Assembly (NCBI RefSeq): GCF_000217915.1
Contig: NZ_AFOZ01000037.1
Span: 62,001 to 126,000 of the forward strand
From: Shewanella sp. HN-41
GTDB taxonomy: Bacteria > Pseudomonadota > Gammaproteobacteria > Enterobacterales > Shewanellaceae
Length of the DNA stretch: 64,000 nucleotides
Direction: 5' to 3'
Position 1 is the stretch's first letter. Every line of letters begins with the position of its first letter. Below, in pieces: positions 1 to 8,973 of this stretch. Made by a program: the position numbers and the translations under genes. Below the pieces are notes generated by a model. That model had not been told where the DNA came from. It worked only from the letters and a program-made list of their open reading frames with translations, and made no database searches.

Positions 1-502
1 GATACAGATGCATGCCGATAAATAACCCACTGATGAGAATTAAAACTCCCATCGCCACCATCATAAATCGCATGCGCTTGGTCGTACGCTGCAACTTGGC
101 AGCTGTGGCCTGCAGCAAATCTTCTTCGGTGTCATCGAGGGGATCGAATACTGGTGGGAGCAGTAATCGATACCCAGTTTTACGCACAGTCTCAATCACG
201 GCACCATCTTGCGCGAGCGGTGATAATTGCTGCCTTAAATGCCAAATAGCATTTGTGAGAGCCTTTGTGCCCACATAGACGTTTCCTTCCCACACCTTCG
301 CGATCAATTCATCACGGGTAACCACATTAGGATAACGCTCGGCAAGATAGCTAAGCACTTCAATAAACTTAGGTTGCAGTGAAAACTTAGTGGGTTCATT
401 TAGGGAGAGTTCATCTCCCTGTGTTTGAAATGAAATGGAGTTATCGGAAGGGTCAACACGGCAGTTTTCTAAGCAAAAAACCAATTGACTCTTATCCTTC
501 AT
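1..502 (-). CDS. Winged-helix transcriptional regulator with membrane anchor (CadC/ToxR-like), C-terminus cut by window edge
   Basis: The gene starts at an ATG at 502 and runs off the left edge; 167 residues are visible. Residues about 25-116 form an OmpR/PhoB-type winged helix (Trans_reg_C), with the typical end of the recognition helix and wing (IETVRKTGYRLL). Residues about 143-163 are a single hydrophobic segment preceded by an Arg/Lys-rich stretch (KLQRTTKRMR), which suggests a cytoplasmic DNA-binding domain tethered to the inner membrane with a missing periplasmic sensor domain. This is the ToxR/CadC architecture. The signal sensed and the targets are unknown. It lies 53 bp downstream of the phosphatase gene on the same strand. 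Confidence 0.8.
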   Translation of the reverse strand, partial: MKDKSQLVFCLENCRVDPSDNSISFQTQGDELSLNEPTKFSLQPKFIEVLSYLAERYPNVVTRDELIAKVWEGNVYVGTKALTNAIWHLRQQLSPLAQDGAVIETVRKTGYRLLLPPVFDPLDDTEEDLLQATAAKLQRTTKRMRFMMVAMGVLILISGLFIGMHLY

Positions 503-555
503 GTTTTGGTTACTACCTAATCGTTAAATTTTAAAAACACCCCAAGACTAGATGA

Positions 556-1719
556 CTACAATGGCACTCGTTCCCCATGATATAAACCACGGGTAAACGT
601 ACCGACATCTATCAGTAACAATTCACCTGATTGACCATTTTTGATACTGCTATCAATCGCAATAATTTTATTATCATATAAACCAAGCACTTGCTCTTGA
701 GATGTATGACCAACGATGACATGTTCTACATTAAAATAGCGCAGAATACTATCAACATCGGATGCTTGCAGCGCATCCTCAAAGTAACCACGATACCAAG
801 TGGGACCATTGGAAAAGAACAAAAAATTAAGCAAATCGTTATTTTTTAACTCTTCCTTTGTATCATCCAAATGTTGGCGCAGCAATTGATTAACACTGCT
901 AATGTCGAGTTTACGTTCAACCCATTCTGGGCTGATCCCACCATGCATAAATAACAGATTATTGATTTTAACTATTGTATTTTTACTGCGTAACCAATGA
1001 CCTATCTCGGTATCTTTATTATAAAGTGAGCTGTAGCTGCGATGTAGTAAATTGGACGAAAGCTGATAACGATCATTAACATAGCGCAGGTCACCGCGAA
1101 AGACCATCTGCTCGTGGTTACCCATTAACAGATGTAAGCGACCACCCGCAGCTTGCGCTTCCTTATCTAGAGTATATAAAAACCACAGCACTTCATTGAC
1201 CTGATGCCCACGATCAAACATATCACCGGTCATCACCATGTGCCCATCACCGAAGTTCCAGTGATTATTTTCATCAATAATTTTATGTGCTTTGAGTAAG
1301 TTAATCATTACATCAAACTGACCATGCACATCACTTAATGCAACTATTTTGCCGACATGAGTAAAAGTGTCCAGATCTGGCGTCGCGGCTTTAGCATGCA
1401 ACTTGGGTTGAGGTAAATCACCACAATCACTTGGACGAGTCAAACTATTCTCGACAATGGTTGTTTGCTTAAGCTGACTTTGACAGATCCAATAGGCGGT
1501 GTTTTCATCTCCATTACGCAAAAACACATACGGCCCATCGGTAACACTGATAGCAGACAAAGCGGCATTATCAACTGCAAAGGTGGGGGTTGAAAATAGC
1601 GCTAAAAACGACGCTAACATCCCCATCGAGATGAGCGTTATCATAGATTTCACACTTAAAAATGCATTTTTAAATTGATGACACGCAGTGCAAAAAAAGT
1701 AACTAAAGAGGATAAGCAT
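556..1719 (-). CDS. Exported PPP-family metallophosphatase (Shewanella-like protein phosphatase)
   Basis: This 387-residue protein has the whole calcineurin-like PPP signature: SDVHGQ, GDMFDRG, GNHEQ, then single His in MHGG and VGHTS, which supply the two-metal site and phosphate ligands. It resembles the cold-active Shewanella protein phosphatases after which the plant SLP/Shelphs families are named, some of which act on phosphotyrosine. A hydrophobic N-terminus ending around residue 48 (PTFA) looks like a signal peptide, so the enzyme is probably periplasmic or secreted. The ATG at 1719 has an AAGGG six bases upstream; an internal ATG at 1644 would give a more classical signal peptide but has a poor Shine-Dalgarno. 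Substrate unknown. Confidence 0.85.
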   Translation of the reverse strand: MLILFSYFFCTACHQFKNAFLSVKSMITLISMGMLASFLALFSTPTFAVDNAALSAISVTDGPYVFLRNGDENTAYWICQSQLKQTTIVENSLTRPSDCGDLPQPKLHAKAATPDLDTFTHVGKIVALSDVHGQFDVMINLLKAHKIIDENNHWNFGDGHMVMTGDMFDRGHQVNEVLWFLYTLDKEAQAAGGRLHLLMGNHEQMVFRGDLRYVNDRYQLSSNLLHRSYSSLYNKDTEIGHWLRSKNTIVKINNLLFMHGGISPEWVERKLDISSVNQLLRQHLDDTKEELKNNDLLNFLFFSNGPTWYRGYFEDALQASDVDSILRYFNVEHVIVGHTSQEQVLGLYDNKIIAIDSSIKNGQSGELLLIDVGTFTRGLYHGERVPL

Positions 1720-1777
1720 TTGAAACCCTTATTTTATTAATTCTCGACATCAATGGATTAATTAGCATTTATGATAA

Positions 1778-1791
1778 ATGTGATGTCACAT
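1778..1791. promoter_or_regulatory. Palindromic site ATGTGA-TG-TCACAT upstream of the phosphatase gene
   Basis: Six-base arms with a 2-bp spacer, 59 bp upstream of the start at 1719. The half-site resembles CRP sites, but CRP needs a 6-bp spacer, so a GntR- or other dimeric regulator would fit better. It is an operator candidate by symmetry and position only. Confidence 0.3.
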
Positions 1792-2181
1792 AAGTAGGCA
1801 AAAGTTAACCCGTTATTATCCAACGGCATTTATTGGTTAACCCATCTTCAAACTAGATAGAAGAAGCCACAGCTACTAACCCAAAATCATTAAGCCATTT
1901 AACCCTTGGAGTAAGGTCACCATGTTCAGTATGTCATTGCTGATTTATAAACGATTCGACCTAGGGCTTAACCAATCATTCAAATAGCGTATAACGTTCA
2001 AACAAATGGAGATTTCAGAAAATACATTCCAACTCACCAACGACTGTTTTAATCGTAAATGATTGCCACAACATTTGTTTTTTAACAGATTTTTACTGTG
2101 CTCTCATGCTGACATCTATTTGTCACACAATGCCGTTTGCATTCAGTTAAGCATCTGATCAGCGCTATATGAGTGATAAAG

Positions 2182-2211
2182 AAACCGCATGCAAGAAGGC
2201 ACATGCGGTTT
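2182..2211 (-). terminator. Stem-loop after the TonB receptor gene
   Basis: Ten-base perfect arms (AAACCGCATG / CATGCGGTTT) around a 10-base loop, 36 bp past the receptor stop codon. On the minus strand only a short T-rich tract (CTTTATC) follows, so termination is likely but not certain. Confidence 0.5.
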
Positions 2212-2246
2212 GGTGACTTTAACTGCTGTACCTTAAACGTTAATAC

Positions 2247-5200
2247 TTAGAACTTGAGCTCCGCCCCTAAGTAGGCATAACGTCCGACACCGCCACCATA
2301 AGCACTACTGTAGTTACCGTTGCCCGTTTCGACCAGATCGCCCGTGTCCGCAATCCAAGGACCTTGGTTATCGAATATATTGCGCACCCCACCATACAAA
2401 CGTAACTCGGCATCACTTACATCCATAGTGTATGACACTGAAAAATCATGGGTGATATAAGAGCCATAAAACAGGAAGGCGGGTGTTTCAGGGTTAGCCA
2501 CCGCGCTAGCATCACCATCGTTCAGCTTTGCCTGATTTTCGGCTTTCAGTACATTCCACTCCTCTACCCGATCATGGCTATCGACCATGGCACTCTTATA
2601 CTTCGTGCTCCAACGTACACGCCAATCATCATTGTTCCAGGTGAGTGAAATTGTGCCACGGTCTTCAAAGATGCCACTATCAAGCTCGCCGACATAATCA
2701 TCTTCAACGAGACCGTCAGCACCATAATAGCTTGAGCTAAATTCCAATACATGGGTCCAGTTGGTTTTTAAGCTGAACTCACCATAACCGTCCAATTCCC
2801 ACTCATAGGCCATCGCAATATCGACACCGCGAGTGACGATATCATTCAGGTTAAGCTCCTGCTGGATAACTTGAGTGATCTGGCCTTCAGTATCACGACT
2901 AATGACTTGGCAGTATTCATTCTCTGGGCCATAGGGATTGCTCGAGTTATAGCACTCGCCCAAAATATCCTCATTACTTAAAGAACCTATCGCATCGGTG
3001 ACGCTAATATCGTAGTAATCGACCGCTAAGTTGAAACCTTCGAGGAAAGCGGGCGCCATGGTAAAGCCAAGGGTATAGGTATCGGCCGTTTCTTCGGTGA
3101 GGTTTTCATTACCTGCATTGGGTGAATATTTAGAACCGCCCTCATCCTCGAATTTACCACTAGTCGCAATCGCGGCGGCAATCCCCGGATCGAGACGACA
3201 ACTATCATGCCCAGCATCCGTTGAGGTTGCAGTCACACCATCGCAAATATCACGAATACTGTCGTAATCGCCACGGGGTGGAGAAATCAGCTCAGTAATA
3301 TTCGGCGCACGTTGCGAGCGGGAATAGTTGGCACGCAGCGCATAGTTGGCGATCGGTTCCCACAGCACACCAGTACGATAGCTCGACATTAAGTCGATGT
3401 TTTTCTGGCTATAATCCGCAAGACGTAAGGAAACATCTAGATCGAGCCTATGGGCAAAACCCACATCCCTCAACAGCGGCAGATTCGCTTCACCAAAGGC
3501 TTCCCAAACGGTCACATCACCTTCGAAGGGGGGAACATCATTAAAAGTAATGGCATCGGCGCGCATGGCTTTATCGGTATCCACCGCTTGGGTATCACGG
3601 CGATATTCGAGTCCAAAGGCGGATTGCACGCCACCTGCGGGTAACTCAAATAATTCACCGGAGATAAATCCTAGGGCATTGAATTGGGTGATATCGGTGT
3701 TGATATAGGGATTAGCGCGAATATAGTCGGCCCCTTCTTTACTGATAGAGCCCTCACCAAAAAGGTTAACGGGAACGCAGCCCTCGGCTCTGGCTTCTTC
3801 ACTCGCGCATTGGATCGTTACACCATCATCGGCGGCATATTCGGCATCTAGGGCATATTTCAGGCGGCGAATACTAATTTCATTGCTACGGCGTTGACGC
3901 TGTTCAAACTTACCGTAGCCAACAGAAGCATCCCAAGTCCACGTATCGAACAAACTCCCTTGCAATCCAGCCCAAGTACGCAAAGTTGTCCGTTCGTTGT
4001 TACTTTCAACGGGACCCACTTCTTGGAAACGGCGATCCCAACTAATGCTTTTACCCGCAGTGGCGGCGATTTCTTCGGGCACATAGGGATTGTTAGGGGA
4101 AATTGAGCCAGCAGCAATCCGACCCGGTAAACCCGTTAGCGGATCGATATAAAGTTCTGCATCATTATAATCTTGACCCTCGGCATCGGTGCGGCGAAAC
4201 GCAGTATTACGGCTGAATTGCACTTGCACATTGGCGCGAACATCGTCGCTCAGGTCGTAGTTCATTTTGATCGCTGCGGCCAGCGTATCCTCTGGTACCT
4301 TCAACAACCCAGTTTCATAACCATTATAACCGTCACGTTCTTCTTTAAAGTCGGTTTTAAGCTCAGTGCCGTCGAACCACCAGTCATCGGATTTAAAACG
4401 TCCACCGACGACGTCATTACTGCGCTCACGCCAGTCATTCCTCGTAATATCACGCATACACTGATCGCCATCGACCGTATTCATGGCATTACACATTTGC
4501 TTTTCATCGTAGGCAAAACTTGACTCATACAGGGCTCTTTCCCTGTCGGTGGCAAATAACCCATGTTGCTTATCGTAAGTGGCGCTGGCGAAGATGTAAC
4601 CTTTATCAGCATTAAAATCAGTACCATAGCCAATATCTACTGTGGTTTCACGGCCACCACCCTCGGTCGTTTCACCACCACGAGCATTAATCTCAAAACC
4701 CGTCTTATTTTGTTGAGTGATAATATTCACCACCCCAGCAATCGCATCCGAGCCATAAACGGCCGATGCGCCACCAGTGATAATTTCGACTTTATCTACC
4801 ATAGCGGTAGGAATAGTACTTAAACTGACATAGTTGCCACTGTAACTGTTGGACACAACTCGACGTCCATCAATCAGCGTTAAAGTACGATCTGTGCCCA
4901 GATTACGTAAATCAATGGTTGAAAGCCCGGTATTTTGAACACTCGACTGACTATTAGTACTGCTCACACCTTCAGCCAGAGCAGGAATTTGGTCGACCAG
5001 AATATCTGCCAATGAACCTATGCCGCTATCGGCAATATCTTTAGCATCAAGCCCCTGTAAAGGTGTACTGAGCGAAAAACTATCACGCTTAATACGGGAG
5101 CCCGTGACGACCACTTTTTCAATGACATCATCATTGTTGTCTACTGCGACCTTAACTTTATTGGCACTCTCGGTAACACTGCTGACCTCGATAGGATCGG

Positions 5201-5273
5201 CGGCAAATGCCACCGCTGGGACAATACCAAACATCGATGCTTGTATTGCCAAGGTTAATAGTTTTTTCTTCAT
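2247..5273 (-). CDS. TonB-dependent outer membrane receptor, substrate unknown
   Basis: The protein has about 1008 residues: a signal peptide (MKKKLLTLAIQASMF..., cleavage near AVAFA), a TonB-box-like stretch (EKVVVTGSRIKRD), a plug domain with the characteristic ITGGASAVYGSDAIAGVVNI segment, then a 22-strand-type barrel ending in LGAELKF with terminal Phe. It would import a substrate across the outer membrane using TonB energy. The open frame extends to a GTG at 5282, but that codon lies inside the Shine-Dalgarno (AAGGTGGGAAGG) of the ATG at 5273, which is chosen here. No enzyme or transporter sits next to it, so the substrate cannot be inferred. It is of the longer Oar/carbohydrate-like class rather than a compact siderophore receptor. 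Confidence 0.9.
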   Translation of the reverse strand: MKKKLLTLAIQASMFGIVPAVAFAADPIEVSSVTESANKVKVAVDNNDDVIEKVVVTGSRIKRDSFSLSTPLQGLDAKDIADSGIGSLADILVDQIPALAEGVSSTNSQSSVQNTGLSTIDLRNLGTDRTLTLIDGRRVVSNSYSGNYVSLSTIPTAMVDKVEIITGGASAVYGSDAIAGVVNIITQQNKTGFEINARGGETTEGGGRETTVDIGYGTDFNADKGYIFASATYDKQHGLFATDRERALYESSFAYDEKQMCNAMNTVDGDQCMRDITRNDWRERSNDVVGGRFKSDDWWFDGTELKTDFKEERDGYNGYETGLLKVPEDTLAAAIKMNYDLSDDVRANVQVQFSRNTAFRRTDAEGQDYNDAELYIDPLTGLPGRIAAGSISPNNPYVPEEIAATAGKSISWDRRFQEVGPVESNNERTTLRTWAGLQGSLFDTWTWDASVGYGKFEQRQRRSNEISIRRLKYALDAEYAADDGVTIQCASEEARAEGCVPVNLFGEGSISKEGADYIRANPYINTDITQFNALGFISGELFELPAGGVQSAFGLEYRRDTQAVDTDKAMRADAITFNDVPPFEGDVTVWEAFGEANLPLLRDVGFAHRLDLDVSLRLADYSQKNIDLMSSYRTGVLWEPIANYALRANYSRSQRAPNITELISPPRGDYDSIRDICDGVTATSTDAGHDSCRLDPGIAAAIATSGKFEDEGGSKYSPNAGNENLTEETADTYTLGFTMAPAFLEGFNLAVDYYDISVTDAIGSLSNEDILGECYNSSNPYGPENEYCQVISRDTEGQITQVIQQELNLNDIVTRGVDIAMAYEWELDGYGEFSLKTNWTHVLEFSSSYYGADGLVEDDYVGELDSGIFEDRGTISLTWNNDDWRVRWSTKYKSAMVDSHDRVEEWNVLKAENQAKLNDGDASAVANPETPAFLFYGSYITHDFSVSYTMDVSDAELRLYGGVRNIFDNQGPWIADTGDLVETGNGNYSSAYGGGVGRYAYLGAELKF

Positions 5274-5964
5274 CCTTCCCACCTTTACTTTCCTGCATAG
5301 CGCGCAGTTTTTGTTGTTATTCGGATCGTTAACTTCATTTCCCGAAGCTCTTCAGTAAGTCGTTTTTATTGTCGAGCCATCTTAGGGGCGCTACCTATGC
5401 AATCATTAACACCGGGATATATGATTAACATTTTGGCAACCAATCGTTTGTACTTGGCAGGATGGGGAGCAGCAATCATACCGGGCTCGTTTCTTTACCC
5501 GTTTTACATCTATTGAATATCTATTTATTTATTTTCAATTACTTATGTAAGATTTTAAAAAAGTAAGACGACTAAATAATCGTAAAAAGATAAGCATTTG
5601 ATCTAAAAAATGGGAAAGGAGTGACCTAACGATACGAACCACAACCCAGAGATGGATGCACGGAATACAACAAAGGGTACTTGAACAGATTTTTTATAAA
5701 TAACCTCTAGTGGAAAATGTGTCTATGATTAATCACAGTAGTGTCATGCAAACTGGCTAAAGTCATTGTTAAGTAAGCAGTAACTAGTCTGTTTACTAAC
5801 AGCAACGTCCAATATCGGCTAATGCAGACATTACGGTGCGCAAAACTCAAATTAAGGGAACTGTTATTTATCTAGCTCTATTTAATCAGCTTGATAAACA
5901 ATGATTTATGTAATAACTGTCAGTATCGGTGAAAACATAAATCCACTGAATAGGAAATCAATTA
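5274..5964. other. Intergenic region, about 690 bp
   Basis: AT-rich leader and promoter space for the divergent TonB receptor and aquaporin genes. A good Shine-Dalgarno-like AAAGGAG near 5616 is followed by no usable start codon. No gene, RNA or repeat could be supported. Confidence 0.5.
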
Positions 5965-6660
5965 ATGAATATGTCACAAAAAATGGCGGCGGAATTTCTC
6001 GGAACACTTTGGTTAGTTCTTGGTGGTTGCGGCAGTGCAGTGCTGGCTGCAGCATTTCCTGAGGTCGGTATAGGTTTACTCGGTGTTGCACTCGCATTTG
6101 GTTTAACGGTATTAACTATGGCCTTTGCGATTGGCCATGTCTCGGGTTGTCATCTAAATCCTGCAGTATCTTTCGGCCTCTGGGCTGGCGGACGTTTTCC
6201 AGCGGCAGAATTATTGCCCTATATCATAGCCCAAGTCGCCGGTGGGATTGCAGGCGCAGGCATCTTGTACCTTATCGCTTCAGGGCAGGAAGGATTTTCT
6301 CTCGTCGGCGGATTTGCCTCTAATGGGTTTGGAGAGCATTCGCCAGGTGGTTACAGCATGCTGTCGGTCATGATCTGTGAAATCGTTATGACACTGTTCT
6401 TCTTAATCATTATTTTAGGAGCCACCGATGAACGTGCCCCCAAAGGGTTTGCCCCGATTGCCATAGGGTTAGGCTTAACCTTGATCCACCTTATCAGTAT
6501 TCCAGTGTCTAATACTTCGGTAAATCCTGCTCGTAGTACAGGTCCTGCGCTCTTTGTCGGTGACTGGGCGGTATCGCAGCTCTGGTTATTCTGGGTCGCA
6601 CCGATTGTCGGCGCCATTTTGGCGGGCTTTATCTATCGCTACTTCCGCGCAGCAGAATAA
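5965..6660 (+). CDS. aqpZ: Aquaporin Z
   Basis: A 231-residue six-helix channel of the MIP family that passes water across the inner membrane. Both half-helix signature motifs are present: HLNPAVSFG in the first repeat and [11 protein letters not shown] in the second. The Arg after the second NPA is the selectivity-filter arginine of water-selective aquaporins, and length matches AqpZ (231 in E. coli). The start ATG is supported by AGGAAAT 9-13 bases upstream. It is a single-gene unit ending in a strong terminator. Confidence 0.95.
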   Translation: MNMSQKMAAEFLGTLWLVLGGCGSAVLAAAFPEVGIGLLGVALAFGLTVLTMAFAIGHVSGCHLNPAVSFGLWAGGRFPAAELLPYIIAQVAGGIAGAGILYLIASGQEGFSLVGGFASNGFGEHSPGGYSMLSVMICEIVMTLFFLIIILGATDERAPKGFAPIAIGLGLTLIHLISIPVSNTSVNPARSTGPALFVGDWAVSQLWLFWVAPIVGAILAGFIYRYFRAAE

Positions 6661-6676
6661 ACACCAAAGATCCAAC

Positions 6677-6710
6677 ACAACAGCGCTTTCTCGGCGCTGT
6701 TGTTCTTTTT
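6677..6710 (+). terminator. Rho-independent terminator of aqpZ
   Basis: Ten-base stem ACAACAGCGC / GCGCTGTTGT with a 7-base loop, followed by TCTTTTT. Confidence 0.9.
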
Positions 6711-6823
6711 CTAATCCCACTCTAATGTTACCATTTAGCCAACTGGTGAACTTTGCTGTGCCCTAGGTTTTACATTAGGGACGCAACAGGCTTCGCCCTA
6801 TCCAAGCCAAAGAGATATTTTTC

Positions 6824-7204
6824 ATGAGCAAGACTGTTAAAACCCTCGCTGAGACAGCAGCAATGACGCCGGAAGGCCGTTACGATTACCTCGTTGAACA
6901 AGTCAAAGAACATAAAACGCTTTGGACCCTGCAGGATCAAGACGGTTGTGTAATGCTAACGACCGAAGAGGAAGATTGCATTCCTATGTGGCCAACCGAG
7001 GATGCTGCGGAATCTTGGGCCGTCGATGAATGGAGTGATTGCCAGACCTTAGCCATTCCATACGATGAATGGCATGAAAGATGGGTCCCTGGTATGGAAG
7101 ATGACGATCTGTTCGTGGCAGTATTTCCAGTTCAGGATGACTTAGGGGTCGTGATCCCCCCCTATGAGTTAGATCAACGACTCATCACTAAGCAAAGCCA
7201 CTAA
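6824..7204 (+). CDS. DUF2750 family protein
   Basis: A 126-residue acidic, soluble protein rich in Trp and Asp/Glu. The pattern (ERYDYLVEQ-like N-terminus, W..L.D.DG, IPMWP..E.A..WA, and a late W.PGME.D) is that of DUF2750, a family of unknown function common in gammaproteobacteria. No signal peptide or membrane segment. It is followed 19 bp later by a small membrane protein gene and may be cotranscribed. No function is proposed. Confidence 0.75.
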   Translation: MSKTVKTLAETAAMTPEGRYDYLVEQVKEHKTLWTLQDQDGCVMLTTEEEDCIPMWPTEDAAESWAVDEWSDCQTLAIPYDEWHERWVPGMEDDDLFVAVFPVQDDLGVVIPPYELDQRLITKQSH

Positions 7205-7223
7205 GTACAACCGCAAAGCGAGA

Positions 7224-7679
7224 ATGTCGATGAGTGAGCAAGAATCCTCTCTGCCAACGCCCGCAGTGACATCTGCGACTCCCCCTCGTCTACCTAAACG
7301 CCTCATTGTGTTGCTGCTACTCTATGTTGCCGCATCTGTGAGTGGCTTAATTGCCAAACAAGGGGTGTTATTTTGCCTACTCACACTGTTTATGGTGTTA
7401 GGCATTTTAGGGCGCCAAAAAGCGGGGCTCATTATGCTGCGCGGCTACACGCTTGTACAATTAGCCTTAGTCAGTATGCTGCCAGTCATCCTATACGATC
7501 CTGATAATTTAGTGGTTGGCCCAACCACAGTGCATTTAGGTGAATGGCAGGGGAAATTCCCCGATTATGTCATTTTTATCGTCTTGATTATCTTATCCTT
7601 ATTACAGGTTTGGGTCGCTTTCGATAAAAAAGTCAAAATTTGGTTTAAGCCTAAACTCAATCTCAATATTATGAATTAA
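7224..7679 (+). CDS. Small integral membrane protein of unknown function
   Basis: 151 residues with a proline-rich cytoplasmic-looking N-terminus and about four hydrophobic helices (roughly residues 27-45, 49-63, 73-90, 115-133), ending in a basic tail (KKVKIWFKPK). Family not recognised. Two in-frame ATGs (7224 and 7230) are possible starts; neither has a strong Shine-Dalgarno. Shares a terminator with the convergent erpA gene. Confidence 0.6.
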   Translation: MSMSEQESSLPTPAVTSATPPRLPKRLIVLLLLYVAASVSGLIAKQGVLFCLLTLFMVLGILGRQKAGLIMLRGYTLVQLALVSMLPVILYDPDNLVVGPTTVHLGEWQGKFPDYVIFIVLIILSLLQVWVAFDKKVKIWFKPKLNLNIMN

Positions 7680-7705
7680 GCCTGTGTGGGGTGGATTTTA
7701 CTAAC

Positions 7706-7734
7706 AAAAAAGCCGTCATTTTGACGGCTTTTTT
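7706..7734. terminator. Bidirectional terminator between convergent genes
   Basis: A-run, stem GCCGTCA / TGACGGC with a 3-base loop, T-run. The flanking A and T tracts make it work on both strands, ending the 7224 gene and erpA. Confidence 0.92.
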
Positions 7735-7753
7735 CTCATCTAAATGTGGCAAC

Positions 7754-8104
7754 TTATACCGAGAAGCTTGCTCCACAACCACAGGTTGTCGTTGCATTCG
7801 GGTTTTTAACAAAGAAGCGTGAACCTTCGAGACCCGAAGTGTAATCCACCTCACCACCCACTAAATACTGCAGGCTCATAGGATCGACGACCAATTGAAC
7901 GCCTTGTTTTTCTACGGTGAAATCGCCGTCATTGACCTTTTCATCAAAGGTAAAGCCGTACTGAAATCCAGAACAACCACCACCTGTCACATAGACTCGT
8001 AGTTTAAGTGCAGGATTTTGCTCTTCTTCCAACAAGCCCTTTACCTTAGCGGCTGCCGCATCGGTAAATTTGATAGGCATTGCAGCATCAGCTTGATCAG
8101 TCAT
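7754..8104 (-). CDS. erpA: Iron-sulfur cluster insertion protein ErpA
   Basis: A 116-residue A-type carrier (HesB/IscA fold) that delivers [Fe-S] clusters to apo-enzymes, in E. coli including those of isoprenoid synthesis. The three cluster-ligating cysteines are all visible: Cys44 in [10 protein letters not shown] and Cys108/Cys110 in [12 protein letters not shown]. Not being in an isc operon and the [13 protein letters not shown] start point to ErpA rather than IscA. It overlaps by 8 bp the upstream gene on the same strand, so translation is probably coupled. Confidence 0.95.
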   Translation of the reverse strand: MTDQADAAMPIKFTDAAAAKVKGLLEEEQNPALKLRVYVTGGGCSGFQYGFTFDEKVNDGDFTVEKQGVQLVVDPMSLQYLVGGEVDYTSGLEGSRFFVKNPNATTTCGCGASFSV

Positions 8105-8900
8105 TACTACCTCTTACATCAGTTTTCTGGGGCAAATTATCCGTTACCTGACTATTTTGTTCAAGTATTACCCGCGGTTCTTTTTCACCCTGCAATAATT
8201 CAGGGACACTATAGACATGTTCTGTTTGCGAATTCTTAGTCCAGCGGCTCGATGGCACAACAACTTTAACTTTCACCTTCAGTAAATTAAAGCCAACTGG
8301 CACAGCGACTTTGGTATCTATGACCTGAAAATAGCGAAAATCAAATTCCAGCTTCGACCCCGTGAGTTTGTTCACACTTAGTTCAACGGATTTGCCATCC
8401 TGCAGCCCAATTAAGGTCAATTCGGCTCGACCTTGAATGGCTTGTTTACGCTTTTGTAACTGAGTCAAAATCAGTTTGAACTGATATTCATCCGCAAGGG
8501 CACCCGGTGTCATTTCAAACCCATGAATGGCAACGCCTTCAGCATTATCATCCGGAGCCATAATGCTACGGTAGAATGCCAATTCACGCTGCAATTCCTG
8601 TTGCTTTTTGAGCTGCTCGCCAAACATCTCCTGCATCTGGGTATTAGCTTCCCGTTCAACTGACAGCTCTAAATTGCGAGTTGCCAGTAATTGGGTTTGC
8701 ACCTCTAATTCGGCGGTTAATCGCTGGGATTTACTGCTAATGTGTTTCACCACGGGCTCATCACTGCTCAATAGGATAAAACTTACCCAAGCACCTAAAA
8801 GAAAAGCCACTAACACTAAAAGTGATAAATATACTGAAGATGGACGATATTTGAGATCCATCACTTGCAGCCGATCTAGCCAACGATGATAATTTGGCAT
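8097..8900 (-). CDS. Bitopic membrane protein with coiled coil (DUF6776-type), upstream of erpA
   Basis: About 267 residues: a short cytoplasmic N-terminus, one transmembrane helix (about residues 27-46), a long periplasmic coiled coil rich in Glu/Gln/Leu (about 50-120), then a beta-rich C-terminal domain. The open frame reaches a TTG at 8954, but the ATG at 8900 has an AGGGG ten bases upstream and is chosen. It matches what I recall as DUF6776, found beside erpA in Shewanella and relatives. Function unknown; the linkage to erpA may be only transcriptional. Confidence 0.7.
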   Translation of the reverse strand: MPNYHRWLDRLQVMDLKYRPSSVYLSLLVLVAFLLGAWVSFILLSSDEPVVKHISSKSQRLTAELEVQTQLLATRNLELSVEREANTQMQEMFGEQLKKQQELQRELAFYRSIMAPDDNAEGVAIHGFEMTPGALADEYQFKLILTQLQKRKQAIQGRAELTLIGLQDGKSVELSVNKLTGSKLEFDFRYFQVIDTKVAVPVGFNLLKVKVKVVVPSSRWTKNSQTEHVYSVPELLQGEKEPRVILEQNSQVTDNLPQKTDVRGSND

Positions 8901-8973
8901 TAGGTAACAGCCCCTTATATAAAATACAATCAACTCAAGAAGAGTTCGATACAATACAACTCAGGCCAATGCA

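Larger units (their letters stand above)
1720..2246. other. Intergenic region, 527 bp
   Basis: This holds an inverted repeat (1778-1791) near the phosphatase start, a stem-loop (2182-2211) after the TonB receptor, and a 21-codon open frame on the + strand (1922-1987) preceded by GGAGTAAGG. Nothing else was recognised. Confidence 0.6.

Noticed and set aside
1778..1791. CRP site
   Set aside because: The half-sites fit, but the spacer is 2 bp instead of 6.
4173..4523. Open frame of 116 codons antisense to the first TonB receptor, and similar long antisense frames in gabD, rpoD and nhaD
   Set aside because: They lie entirely within well-supported genes on the other strand and show no family features or ribosome sites.
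8901..8954. N-terminal extension of the coiled-coil protein from a TTG start
   Set aside because: The in-frame ATG at 8900 has a much better ribosome site, and the extension would run into the divergent promoter region.
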